NCBI GenBank assembly: GCA_003254925.1
Contig: QANZ01050898.1
Coordinates: 47,355-111,354 of the forward strand
From: Chamaecrista fasciculata
Taxonomy: Eukaryota > Streptophyta > Magnoliopsida > Fabales > Fabaceae
Direction of reading: 5' to 3'
Length of the DNA: 64,000 nucleotides
Position numbers and translations under genes: made by a program
Notes under the pieces: model-generated
The model's input: the letters and a program-made list of their open reading frames with translations, nothing else
What the model was told of the DNA's origin: nothing
Database searches by the model: none
Shown here: in pieces, positions 37,519 through 49,113 of the stretch
How positions within the stretch are numbered: position 1 is the stretch's first letter
How the letters are laid out: each line of letters starts with the position of its first letter

Positions 37519-37705
37519 AACAAAAAGTTTAGGTGAGTTGGGGCCCGTAATTCACTAAGGTGAGTACATGCGTCAAACTTTATAAGCGCTTATAGATGTA
37601 CTTATAGATCGCCTACTAACAAGGCCCACACATTGACAGCGAGATTCAAACTCACGACCTTGTGAGTTATGAGTTGACTTCTTACCAACTAGAGCAACTT
37701 TTGTT
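37519..37705 (-). mobile_element. tRNA-derived SINE-like element
   Basis: On the minus strand a box-A-like GCTCTAGTTGGTAAG is followed about 25 bases later by a box-B-like GTGAGTTTGAATCTC. A tRNA-unrelated body follows, then CCAACTCACCTAAAC and a T/A-rich tail at the low-coordinate end. Spacing and order fit a plant SINE. A 3'-end fragment with the same closing block lies at about 14385-14440. No target-site duplication could be fixed. Confidence 0.6.
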
Positions 37706-37984
37706 GGCAAAATATATACATTTTTTTTTAAAATTAATTAAAAACTAAGTAAAACTAAATATCAATTATAAATGAAATAATTAAAAGGTATTATTGTGAA
37801 TTTTATATTGGTCAAAGTGCGAAGTTGGTCCTGTAACTTTGCTCCAGATCCCAAATCAGTCCTATATTGGCCAAAGTGCAAAGTTGTAGAATATAATAAA
37901 ATAACTTTTAAAAAAAATTAAATTAATATTTACATGTCCTTTAAGACATGCAAAGCATACTAGTATATATGATATAAGGTGTCG

Positions 37985-38230
37985 CAATTAGTGCTTAAAT
38001 TTTAGTGCTTTAATTTTGAGCAGGCCTAAATAATTTCGAGTTTTGAGTATGGACCAACATCAAAAGCCTTGAGACTTTTGACCATGAACTGATTTCGAAT
38101 AAAGTAATTAAGGCAAAACTCCCTTTGGACATTTGTTGGGAGGGCTTTAACTGTTTGCTTCCCGGCTCGAATGGGATTAATCTTTGCCTAGATAGGTGAG
38201 GGAAACCCATGGTATTTACAAAAAAAAAAT
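37985..38230 (+). mobile_element. Possible non-LTR retroposon 3' end
   Basis: A moderately GC-rich stretch ends CCATGGTATTTAC followed by ten A residues and TATATA. It contains GGCTCGAATGGGATTAATC, of the kind seen near plant LINE/SINE 3' ends. The 66-residue minus frame here is not recognisable as a protein. This is tentative. Confidence 0.3.
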
Positions 38231-40780
38231 ATATAGCATTGAATTTTCATCCAAAATTTAAATATATCACTTAATTTTCATTAATGCATTAAATTCTTAT
38301 AGTTAACAAATATATATAAAAAAAAATAATCATATCAGTTTTTTCCCAAATTGACATTCGAATAATAAGACTATGGATGTAAATGCTTGACTCAAATCAA
38401 AAGGGGTGAATTACATCAATTCTCCAGAAAATTGGTACATTGTATAAAATAGGACAACAAAATAGTAAAATAGAAATATATACATACTTGGCTCAGTTTG
38501 GGCATGGATTGCCGACAAATTGCATTCAATGTCAGGAAATATCTTTTGCTTTATCAATATTGATCATTCTAATAAATAGCTTTTGTTTCTACATATACTT
38601 TTTGGTGTTTGATTGACTCTTTTTCTGGTCATTTTAAGATAAAGGAGCATAAATTTACATTTAATTTCACAATCTGAGCATACTCCTTATATTTATAGTA
38701 TATTTATTATCTTTATAATATTTTATATTTTTTGAGTTATAAATTATAAAAATGACACGTTTCTTATGTACAACAACATTTTTTTGTTTTTGGCCAAAAT
38801 GTACAACCTTATGTATATATATCAATGATCGAAAGACTAAAATTTGCTTAATTGAATTAAAAATGTATAATAGAATTGAATTAGAAAAAAGTCTCTTATT
38901 GAAGTATTGCTTCTTCTTAAATTGTTTTTTTTTTTTTTGCCATAAAGATCATGTAAAACTTTTAGCCAGTAAGATTGATCATCCCCATTATATATGAAGA
39001 GAAATCAAAATGAGAGGCTTTTGTTATACATGGAATATTTGAATCTCTTTCTCACATATTTTTCATATTATCATTATACATGCAAGAGAGTAGTGCTAAA
39101 CTTTGAAAATTTTTACAAACAGATAAGGTTGAGGTTAAGGATTTGAAAGAATTGTCTTCTTCTTGAGAAGTAAGACAAAAAAAAAAGTTAAATAGAAAGG
39201 TCCAACATTTGGAAAAGGAATATAAAAATATACAGATGATCCTCACACACATCAATGGATCGTCCTCTTCATTGATCTCGGAGATGTTTATGCAGAGCTT
39301 CGTGACGTTCATTTTTCAATTTTGAGTCTCTGAAGCCAATGTACTTCTTTAAGAAGATGGATGAACAAGGTAGGGTACGGTGCAGATTTTGACGCTCACG
39401 CTTCAGGTTTTACAAATCAGTTGAATCTTTTCTTTGTGAGTATTGGTGGGGTTTCTGTGATTTGTATTGTTGACATGTCGGTTAGAGTGTTATTCAACTG
39501 ATTGGTGATTATAGAAATGGAAAAGAAATATAGTTAGACAACACATTCTGCTTCTTATATCCAAGGTTGTACCTACATTGCATTAAAAAGATAATTTCAT
39601 TGTTTATTTGGTGATTTTGGAAATGAAAAAGAAAAAAATAATGAGACAACATAGATCAAAATCGATCTTATAATCATGTGATGTTGAAATATAAGATTTG
39701 GGGAATGTGAAAAAAAAAACTGAATAGCGATGATCTTTGTGATGAGAAAGATATGAGAGCAAAGGGCACGTTCTTGAAGTTCATAGAGAAAGTTGAGAAC
39801 ACCTGCATTGTAGATAACATATTGATCATTCATTATAATACATTCAAAATGAAATTTAAAAAATAAAAGAACATTTCATATGAACAATAGTGTACACACA
39901 CCACAACCTCTATGGATGCCATATATATATATAGTCACACGACCTTCAATCACCCTTCAATTTTTCATTTATGACAGAGTAATATTTTGCATAATATCAT
40001 ACTAAATTATATGACAGTACTTGAAGAAATTATAAAAAGAAGATCTTAAAGGATACAAATTCATCACGTTTCTTAATTTAAATGATATAATTCAAAATCA
40101 TTGTTAAATATTAATGTATCAAAATTAATTATAATTTAAAAGAATTGATGATCACATGTTTTAGACGCCATAATCATGGGTAGAGTTGAATAAATTGATA
40201 ACCATTTCCAAATCTTCCCTAAATTATAATCAATCAACATTAATTTGTATTCAATTTTCCTAAAGTTTAGCAAACCACAATCAATAACGACACTTTAGAA
40301 TGTCAGAATTGATTGCATTGATATACTTGATTGCACAATCCATATATTGTATTTATGGCTGATAGTAAATAGTCTGACACCTAGACATTTTTTATGACAT
40401 GACTTGATTAAAAAATGTTAAATAAAATGATATATGACATGGTGCAGAGGGATTGGTCGAAGAGTTATAATTAGTTTTAATAACAATTTAGTTATAATTA
40501 GTTTTAATAACAATTTAAGACACAGTGCCACGTGACAGGTAAAGACCAAATGTGCTCTACTTTTAGACTTATATGATATGATGCACATTACATTATTCAC
40601 TCGCTAATCATATCTCTCAACTCAAGCAACACTCATTTTTTAATCTCCAGAGTTGAAACCGTTGTTATATATATGACTTCGTGGGCTCCATGATAATCTG
40701 GAAACAAAGACACTACGTAATTTATTCTATAATTTAGATTGAATTTGACATATATATGTATATATATATATATATATATC
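38231..40780. other. Intergenic, with unrecognised minus-strand open segments
   Basis: Two open segments (39052-39312 and 39597-39833, minus) have less repeat-like sequence. The second begins near a possible acceptor (ACAATGCAG) and reads VLNFLYELQERALCSH. I recognise neither and cannot join them. A perfect 27-bp tandem duplication (unit TTATAATTAGTTTTAATAAC plus CAATTTAG-like end) lies at about 40467-40520. (TA)n precedes the single N at 40781. Confidence 0.3.
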
Positions 40781-40929
40781 NCCACGTACATATAAATATT
40801 TTAATATTTTATTATGAACATTGAGATATTAAAATGAGTCTCGGTTTGGTTGTAAAACATATTTTTAAGAAGAAACGGATGATTCTTGAAATGTTAAAAT
40901 GGGTTGGTGACTCCTTTTCTCTAATTTAT

Positions 40930-41310
40930 TTATTTTAGGCACAATAGCCATTTCGTACTTAAATTTTATATCAATTTTAAATTTTAAATTTTCAACTTTA
41001 TTGTTTTTCTTATTGTCAATTTCGTTTTTAATATTTTATATTTTGATCAATTTTATTCTTTGACAATCTTATTTCAAATTTTCAATAAAATTAATGATAG
41101 ACTTCATCTTAGTTTCAATATGAGTCCTAATTTGAGTTTCTTTTTATATTAATTTTACAATATATGTCATTATTTACGTAAAATTTATCGTTACTAAAAT
41201 AAAAACAAATAATAAAATTAATCAAAATGTCTAAAAAAATATTGAAGATGACGAACTTCAAATTTGAGGTAAAATTTGAAGACGAAAATAGTGTTTTTGT
41301 GTTTATTTTT
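40930..41310. mobile_element. Diverged foldback element related to 47594-47972
   Basis: TATTTTATATTTTGATCAATTTTATTC in shortened form, and the inner ACTTCATCTTAGTTTCAATA, correspond block by block to the element at 47594-47972. The ends are too diverged to set exactly. Confidence 0.4.
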
Positions 41311-42370
41311 TAAAAGTTTTGTGCTAGTCACTTTTTAAATTTAAATGCTATAATATTTTTTTACTCTATCCTAATAATCCAACTTTATTAGAGGAGTCTT
41401 ATGCGTCTTTCTTATAATTAACTCTTTATTAACATGTTTTAAACTGATATATTTATAAAATTTTACTAATTTTGACTTTATATATTATAGACATTGGCAT
41501 GAAAAGTAGAAATGGGCCAAATCCTAAGCTAATTGTAAAGAATCCAAATTTGAAAATTCTGAAAGAGGCTCCGAAGCCCAATAAGATAGTCCGAATTTTG
41601 AAAGATTTATAGACCCTACGTTTTGACCTTTGGTTGGTTGAAGGGTAAGTGTGCAACTAACTTATTAACTTCTCTCTAACTAACAACGGCCCAAAAAAAA
41701 AACACCCAACTAATAAATTAGGCACAATTGTTAAATAGGTTAATTATATCATTATATGTTAATTTTTTGAAAAATTGATTTACCTAGAAAACTTTATATT
41801 AATCCATACTTGTTTGTTGGCTACGTCGTGGCAAACTTGAAATGTATAATACCATCTAGGATATGTGAGATTCAATTTCTTGTTATACGTATAGTTCTGC
41901 TAGAGCAATATCAAGAAAAATTGGTGATATAATAACTACATTAGTTAACCAAATTAAGTAAAAATGAAATAGAAAAACAAATTAATTAACAGATACATCA
42001 TATACATGCATGGATTGGTAAAAAAAAATGTTGAAAAATAATAAACATTTATTATAAAACAGTAAATAACTTCTTTTTAATTATTTTCCAATATAATAAA
42101 AACAAAAATATATTGTTCACTAATATTTTTATAATTTAATTTATTTGATTTTTTTAAAACATTAAACCTTTCATCAAACTTATTGATATATCCTTGAACA
42201 AGTTAAAATCCTAATCTCAACCCAATAAATTTGCAACTTTAATTTCCTCTTATTACCCCTAAAGTTAATAATGAAAGCCTCAACTACATTATAGATATGG
42301 TAGTGAATATTTATAATTAAGCTTGCTCCCATTCTTCTGATTTTCTTGGAAACTTACGTACGGCAACAGA
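41311..42370. other. AT-rich intergenic, no gene seen
   Basis: No coding signal, RNA gene or clear repeat boundary. Confidence 0.5.
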
Positions 42371-43025
42371 AAACTCATCAGATCATGAACTTTAATTAAT
42401 CCTCTTGGTGGTTGCAGTCTGAAAAAAAAACAAAAAAACAAGAAGTGTATTTCACATTAATTCAGAGTATTATAATTAGTAATTTAAAACTGGAAATTTG
42501 GTGCATCAATCTGCAATGCAGGCTTAATTAGAAACATTAAAAAAAAATGTACTACATACAAAATTAATGTATATATAATAATTAAGAATTACCAGAGGGA
42601 TCTCAAGAAGGTGACGATGAAACGGAAGAAATAGTTATAAGGGTGAGGAAAATCTCGTCGTACAAGTCGTTGTAAGTTAAGATTGTGAGGAAGAAGATTA
42701 GAGTAAAAGAGTATGGTGGTGACTGTGGCTGTAGGATGACGCATTAATTCAATCATCATCTTCACCAGTGACTGCATCATCAGTGAAATCATCATCTGCA
42801 ATAATGCATTATATATATATGCACACACAAATTAATAATTAGTCAAAAAAAAAAAAAGGAGAGACATTAAAGAGAGAGTGAAGAATTAAACCTTGAGTTA
42901 ATTAATTAGTGGTGTGAGTAGTGAAGGATGGTGATGATCAAGATTGGTGATGATATATTAGAGAGTACGAGGAAGCTATGGAGGATGAAATGTGTGTAGT
43001 GTTGAGCTGATATTCAGCTAGCTAC
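42371..43025 (-). ncRNA. Possible spliced short transcript, three exons, no known product
   Basis: On the minus strand a leader-like C/T-rich segment (about 43025-42892) ends ACTCAAG/GT. A T-rich tract with TTGCAG then precedes a second open segment (about 42796-42594) ending CCCTCTG/GTAATT, and TTTTTTTTCAG precedes a third segment from about 42419. The second segment holds a frame beginning MMISLMMQSLVKMMIELM, which would meet TGA straight after the last junction, giving about 67 residues. I do not recognise it, so a non-coding transcript is equally likely. The only evidence is splice-like signals and lower repeat content. Confidence 0.3.
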
Positions 43026-43071
43026 CCTTCAAAAGGTGACAAAATGATTAATTAATGGCCAAAGTGTAAAT

Positions 43072-43436
43072 TTGGTCATATATTTTTTTGTTGTATTTTT
43101 TGTCCTATATTTTTAGATCAAGTCCTAATTTGGTCTCATATTTTTTTTTTGTAGATTTGGTCATATATCTTTGAGCCCATTGCAAAATTGGTCCTATATA
43201 TTTAGGTTAATTAGGTGCAGAAGTGATTCCATATCTTTGTAAAATGATGAATTAAAGTCTAAAAATTGATCTTTTTTGTAAAGATATGAGACTAATTCTG
43301 CAACCTAACAAAAAAATATGAGACCAAATTGGAACTTTTTGCAAAGATATGAAACCAAAAGTGCAACAAAAAATGATACAGGATGAAATTAGAAACTAAG
43401 CAAAAGATATAGGACTAAATTTACACATTGACCTTA
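43072..43436. mobile_element. Small TIR element (family F)
   Basis: AAAGTGTAAATTTGGTCATA faces 'gactaaatttacacattgacc'. Internal 'tatctttg' and 'caaagatat' blocks pair. It is the same family as 28565 and 61364. Confidence 0.55.
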
Positions 43437-43823
43437 ATTAATTAATGTGTGTCAATGATACATTATTACATTATAATATCGTTATGGGGCTGAGATATCC
43501 AACGACGAACACATAGAAACGTACTAGCTATAGGTACATTGGGCCTTGTTTTCTTCTTTAAAACTTGCAACATCGGCCTCATCGGTGACTTAAATTAATC
43601 CTTGTACGTTCTTACTTCTTAGCTTCTCAAAACGACGCTTCCATTCCATGTGTTGTGGCAACTCGTCAAGAAATCGAGCCAAACACACCGTTTTGATAAG
43701 ATGGTGAGTCCAAATTGAGAGAATTCAAAAAGCCCAAAAGTTCTAATATGGTGATTTGATTAAAAGGAAGGTTTTTCCCCTCTTTTGTAGAAAAAGGGTA
43801 TTGTATATTAACTAATAATAAAT

Positions 43824-44982
43824 AGAGAAAACTTACTTTTTGGTCTCTCAATTGTTACTGAGTCAACGATTTAGTTCCTAAATTGTAGGAAAATATGAAT
43901 CAGTCTCCCAATTTTACACTTCTGTCTATGTTTTGGTCCCTCAGTCGTTAACCGTCAGTTAGTCCGATGACGTGACTGTTAAATGATGACGTGTCACAAT
44001 TAAATAGTGAGTTGGCTTCCAAATCATTTGTCCTAGTCATATTTCATAAGCTAAAATCCTATTTTAGTCCCTTAAGATTACTCAAAGTTCTATTTTAATC
44101 CCTCAAGTTTTCACTAATGATTCATCATTACAATCAAATTTTCTTCTCTATTAATGAACACATTTCTTCTTCCTCTTTCGTCCACACTTGGACCTCGCCG
44201 TCAACTCCTACCCCCACTACCGCCTCCTCAAGGCCAACGTCGACGCTTTGAACCTCATCCAGGTCGGTCTCATCCTCTCCGATGCTGACGACAACCTTCC
44301 AGATCTTGGATCTGGCCAACGCTTCATCTGGGAGTTCAACTTCTGGTATTTCGACTCAGCGCTTGATCGCCTACGCTCCGAACTCCGAGAAGGGAGTGGA
44401 ATCGGCCCAGTTCGTCGAGTTGATGATGTTGTCGGGACTCGTGTGCAACGAGTCGATGAGTTGGGTGGCGTTTCAGTGTATATGATTTCAGGTATTTGGT
44501 GAAGATCTTGACCTGACGGAGCTTATCGAATATGCTAGATGAATTGCTGGGAATGTTGAGGGATTCTTTTTGGACCCAAATGCCATAAATATTATTTCTA
44601 AAACCATGGTGACTAAGTGATGTGAAGAAGAAGAAATCAAGAAAGGCTCAATTAATAGAGAAGAATATTTGATTGTAATGATGAATTATTAGTGAAAATT
44701 TGAGGGATCAAAATAAAACTTTGAGTAAATTTCAGGGACTAAAATAGGATTTTAGCTTATGAAATATGACTAGGACAAATGATTTGGAAGCCAACTCACT
44801 ATTTAATTGTGTCACGTCATCATTTAACAGCCATGTCATCGGACTAACTGACGGTTAATGACTGAGGGACCAAAACGTAGATGGAAGTGTAAAATTGGGA
44901 GACTGATTCGTATTTTCCTACAATTTAGGGACGAAATCATTGACTCAATAATAATTGAGAGACTAAAAAGTAAGTTTTCTCT
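43824..44982. mobile_element. Pack-type TIR transposon carrying a CAF1 gene fragment
   Basis: AGAGAAAACTTACTTTTTGG at the left is matched by its near-exact complement at the right. The arms remain paired for about 330 bp, including GTTGGCTTCCAAATCATTTG and 'gacgtgtcacaattaaatag'. AATAAAT flanks both ends. The tandem-duplicate locus near 47985 has the same flanks without the insertion, which confirms the boundaries. The unpaired centre (about 44160-44640) is GC-rich and contains a CCR4-associated-factor-1 fragment. TIRs of this length recall Mutator-like Pack-MULEs, although the visible duplication is 7 bp (8 with one asymmetry) rather than the usual 9. Confidence 0.8.
44166..44525 (+). pseudogene. 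CAF1 deadenylase fragment captured in a TIR transposon
   Basis: The frame starting about 44166 reads [19 protein letters not shown], then [37 protein letters not shown]. This is the region of plant CAF1 (POP2-type, DEDD RNase) after the first catalytic motif. After about 44345 the homology moves to another frame ([32 protein letters not shown]), so it is frameshifted with sequence lost between. The start of the protein (with MDTEF) and its C-terminal half are missing, and no intron is visible. CAF1 genes are often intronless, so genomic and mRNA capture cannot be told apart. Confidence 0.8.
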
Positions 44983-45600
44983 AATAAATAATTGTATTAC
45001 GTTATAAATATGGATGACCATGCGTATCTGAATAAAGTACTATGATCATCGAATCTGAACCCAGATATATACGTGGGTATTAAAATTAAGTTTTGGACTC
45101 GAATTTGTTGAATAGTCTAATCTTTGTTCCTAGATCTGGACCTAAAAGAATTTTAAAATAAATTATTTTTATCAATATAAAACTTATTTTTATTAATTTT
45201 TTTTGTATCTATAAATACTAAAAATAAAAAGATAAAGAGTAAACTAGCAATTTAATTGGTCCCTGAAAGATCACTGATTAACAATTCAATCCTTAAAAAA
45301 TTGAAATTCATAATTTAGTCCCTGAAAGATCAAAACAGTATACTTGTTAGTTCTTTTATGAATTAAATAGTATACCATTTTAATATTTCAAGTAATAAAT
45401 AATATCCTATTTTGTTTTTTCAAGAGCTAATTGTAAGTTTACCAAAAAATCAATTATAAATAAGAATATATTATTATAATATTTTAATATACATAAAATA
45501 TTTAACATTTTATTTTTATAATTTATTAATTATTTTTCAACACATAAAATTTTAAAATATCATATATATACATATATAAAATATTTATTATTATAGATAA

Positions 45601-46788
45601 GTTCGTTTCCGTTTTTTTTTTAATTTTTTTTGATTATAATCATAGTTTGATTATAATCAAAGTTGATTATTTTTGTAGTGGTGTTTGGATGATTGTTGAT
45701 TATTTGGTATGAAATTATTAAAATGGGTATGTAATGATTGTGGTAGGTGGATAAAAAGTAAGGAAATTGATAAATTGTATAGGGGTATAAATGGAAGAAA
45801 AAGTTGGAAAAAGTAAGNNNNNNNNNNNNNNNNNNNNNNNNNNNNNNNNNNNNNNNNNNNNNNNNNNNNNNNNNNNNNNNNNNNNNNNNNNNNNNNNNNN
45901 NNNNNNNNNNNNNNNNNNNNNNNNNNNNNNNNNNNNNNNNNNNNNNNNNNNNNNNNNNNNNNNNNNNNNNNNNNNNNNNNNNNNNNNNNNNNNNNNNNNN
46001 NNNNNNNNNNNNNNNNNNNNNNNNNNNNNNNNNNNNNNNNNNNNNNNNNNNNNNNNNNNNNNNNNNNNNNNAAAACGAAATTTTGCTGTGATGTAAATTT
46101 TCTGTCGAGTAAGAAATCAAATCTAAAACGAAATCGAAAACGAAATCTAAATTTTCTGTCGAGAAATCAAATCTGAAACGAAATCGAAATCGGCGGCGAG
46201 CTACAAGAACAACACCAACGACGCCGACAGAGACAAAGCGATTGCTCAGTACAGTGCCTTGTCAGTTCCGTAGCCGTCGAACTTGTGCTTGCGAGATGTG
46301 CGTGCGTTTCTATTCTTGATTCAAGAAAAGGAATTTTGATCCTCATACTTGGGTACTCGCATAAAAGTCTCAGGAATTTTGATTCAAGATTATGTTCTTC
46401 ATTGGTATAGAATATGGCTAAATTGCAGAATGAAATACTTTGTCACGAGGAGAAGCAGAGACGAGGGAGAAGCAGAGAAGCAGAGAATGGCTAAATTGCA
46501 AATTTGATCCCTAAATATTTTGGGCAAAATAACATTTTAGCCCTACACAATAATGAGTAATTGTAAAATGGCCCAATATTTATGGAAATGACCATTTTGC
46601 CCTTTGTGATTGGAGATTGAATGTATTAGAGTATAGGTAATTATAGGTTTATGTATAGGGGTATAAGTGTAATTGAGTGTGTTTGATTATTTAAGAATCA
46701 TGATTATAATTGAATCAGAAAAAAACGTAAACGAACATGTTTATTTTGATTATAATCAAAACAAATTATAATCAAAACGGAAACGAAC
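45601..46788. mobile_element. TIR element interrupted by an assembly gap
   Basis: GTTCGTTTCCGTTTT at 45601 faces AAACGGAAACGAAC ending at 46788. Both arms contain GATTATAATC two or more times. Between them, beside the gap, lies a GC-richer stretch (46185-46310: GGCGGCGAGCTACAAGAACA and onward) preceded by a direct repeat of about 54 bp (46093 and 46147). It could be captured host sequence, but I do not recognise it. Confidence 0.6.
45818..46071. other. Assembly gap (254 N)
   Basis: Run of N. Frames called across it are meaningless. Confidence 0.99.
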
Positions 46789-47042
46789 TGGGCCAAAGTA
46801 TCACTATATCTAAACCTGGACTAGATCTATAGAGTAAAGTTTTAAGTCCCCATTAAATCGGAATATTCTGATCATCTCCCGTAGTGATAAGAGGTCATGT
46901 GCTCTCTTGCAAGGCCATCACTCGCCAGCAAATTTCTGAACTTGTCCATCAAGTGTCGATGGTTTGTAACTGCATGCCAACTTCTTTGTTGAAGCCTATA
47001 AGTCTTCCCTTCAAGTGTCATTGTTCATTATTGATTCTGTCT

Positions 47043-47399
47043 GAAATCAGGGACGGAGTCAGGAATTGCCGGTAGGGGGGCCAATTTTTTTTTAGAAAAT
47101 TAGAATGTTTAAATATATTAAGATTAAATAAAAATGGACCAAATTGAGAAAAAATTAAATGTGTGATGGACCAAAATGTGACTTTAGCTAGAAAAAATCA
47201 GTGAGGTAGAAAAAATAAAATGAGAGGAGGTTTTAAAAAAATTGGAGAAATGTAGAAGAAATGAAATAAAATGGACCAAATTGAGAAGTTAACAAACTTG
47301 TGAGAGAACAAATGTAGTTTTAGCCACCAAAAAAGTAAATGAAGTATTAAAATTAAGAATTGTAGGTTCACTATTTTTTATAGAAGGTGACTTCACCAT
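47043..47399. other. Spacer between the tandem units, probable transposon remnant
   Basis: It begins GGGACGGAGTCAGGAATTGC followed by a G run, and continues with repeated 'ggaccaaattgag' blocks. It is not present at the end of unit 2, so it is probably an insertion. Confidence 0.4.
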
Positions 47400-49113
47400 G
47401 TTAAATTAATCCTCGTACGTTCTTAGCTTCTCAAAACGACGCTTTCATTCCATGTGTTGTGGCGACTCGTCAAGAAATCAAGCCAAACACACTGTTTTTG
47501 ATAAGATGGTGAGTCCGAATTGAGAGAATTCAAAAAGCCCAAAAGTTCTATATGATGACTTTTTTCAAAACAATTTTTTTTTAGAAAGGGTATGGGCTAA
47601 AGTATTAATTCCATCCACAAACTTTATACCAACCGTCAATTATGTCCTCAATCTTTTTTTTCTATTAATTTTGTCCCCAATATTTTATATTTTGGTCAAT
47701 TTTATCCTTTGCTCTTACTTTAACCAAATATTATCGACATAATCTACGTAGTTAATGATATACAATGTAAAATTGATAGAAAAAGAAACTCAAGTCCTAA
47801 GTCAGATTGAAAAACAGAATGCAGTCTGTCACTAATTTATTGAAAGAAGTTAGTCAAAGGATAAAATTGACTAAATTGTGAAATATTAGGAATGAAATTG
47901 ACAGCAAAAAAAAAATTGAGGATGAAATTGACAGTTGATGTAAAGTTTGAGAACGAAATTAATACTTTTGCCAAGGGTATTGTATATTAACTAATAATAA
48001 ATAGTTGTATGATGTGAGAAATAGGGATCATCATGAGTTAGATATGAGCATGGTACTATGATCCTCAGATCTAGACTCGGACATGATCGAGTATTAAAAT
48101 CAATTCCTAGACTCGAGTCCATGAATAGTCTAATTCTCATACCTAAATTCGGACCTAGAAAAGTTTTAAAATATTTTTTTATCAATATAAGACTTATTTT
48201 CATCATTTTTTTATATATATAACTACTAAAAATAAAAAAAATTAAATCATAAATAAAAATATATTATTAGAATATTTCAATATGTATAAAATATTTAACA
48301 TTTTATCTTTACAATGTAATTTTTTTTCAACACAAATTTTTAAAGTATCTTTATATATAAAAATAAATATTTGTTATTACAAATATACAGGTAGGATATG
48401 GATAGGGTACCACTATACCCGAACCCAGAACTAGATCTATAGAGTGAAATTTCAAGTCCCCACTAAATTTGAATATTTTAATCATCCTCACTAATGATAA
48501 AAGGTTGTCTACTCTACAGGGTAGGCTTGACAATGTGTATGGTACTCGATGTTTTATCACTATCTGTATCTATACTTGTTTATTTTATCCAATACACGTC
48601 AAATATTTATGCATATTGAAATATTACAATAATATCCGTATCTGCACCCTATCTAATATCTGACGAGTATTTTAAATATTCGTAAATAATGAATATAGGA
48701 TAGGACATCCTAATTCAAAAATTAGATATATCTGATATCTACTACTGAATATCTATAAACTAATATAAAATAATTGAAAAAATAACTAAGAAATATTTAT
48801 ATTATTGAATATCAGATACTAAATACCTTAGTCCTTAATTACCTGGTCACTTCAGACGAATATAAGATGTTTGAGACAATAACCGTATTCGTCCAATATT
48901 CTATAATTTTCAATTTTTCAATATTCGTACCCTATATTTGACATTCGATATCCGACACAAACTAGATATATTTTACAGCTAGATTCATATGGGTGGGTAC
49001 TTAGAGTATTCATCAAGTGTCGATGGTTTGTAACTTGCCAGCTTCTGTATGTATTGAAGCCTACAAATCTTTGTTGAAGTGTCATTGTTCATTACTTACT
49101 CTGTTATCCTCTG
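47400..49113. repeat. Diverged tandem duplication, unit 2
   Basis: It repeats the shared blocks of unit 1 in order and lacks the two TIR insertions of unit 1. It carries its own hAT-like insertion (47594-47972). The region 48490-49000 has extra AT-rich sequence without a counterpart that I can place. Confidence 0.65.
47594..47972. mobile_element. hAT-like element with 8-bp target-site duplication
   Basis: GGGCTAAAGTATTAATT at the left faces AATTAATACTTTTGCC at the right. AAGGGTAT occurs directly outside both ends (47586-47593 and 47973-47980). The parallel site in unit 1 (about 43793-43803) has a single AAGGGTAT and no insertion. Eight-base duplications are characteristic of the hAT superfamily. 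Length is 379 bp and it is non-coding. Confidence 0.75.

Larger units (their letters stand above)
43588..47042. repeat. Diverged tandem duplication, unit 1
   Basis: Blocks from 43588 (TCTCAAAACGACGCTTCCATTC in short), 45025-45240 and 46845-47042 recur in the same order in unit 2 (47400-49113). The shared blocks include CCATGTGTTGTGGC, 'aagatggtgagtcc', 'caaaaagcccaaaagttcta', 'actatgatcatcg' and 'caagtgtcgatggtttgtaac'. Unit 1 has been expanded by two TIR elements (43824-44982 and 45601-46788). No gene is recognised in the shared core. Confidence 0.65.

Noticed and set aside
45620-46120. Frames across the N run
   Set aside because: Most of their length is undetermined sequence.
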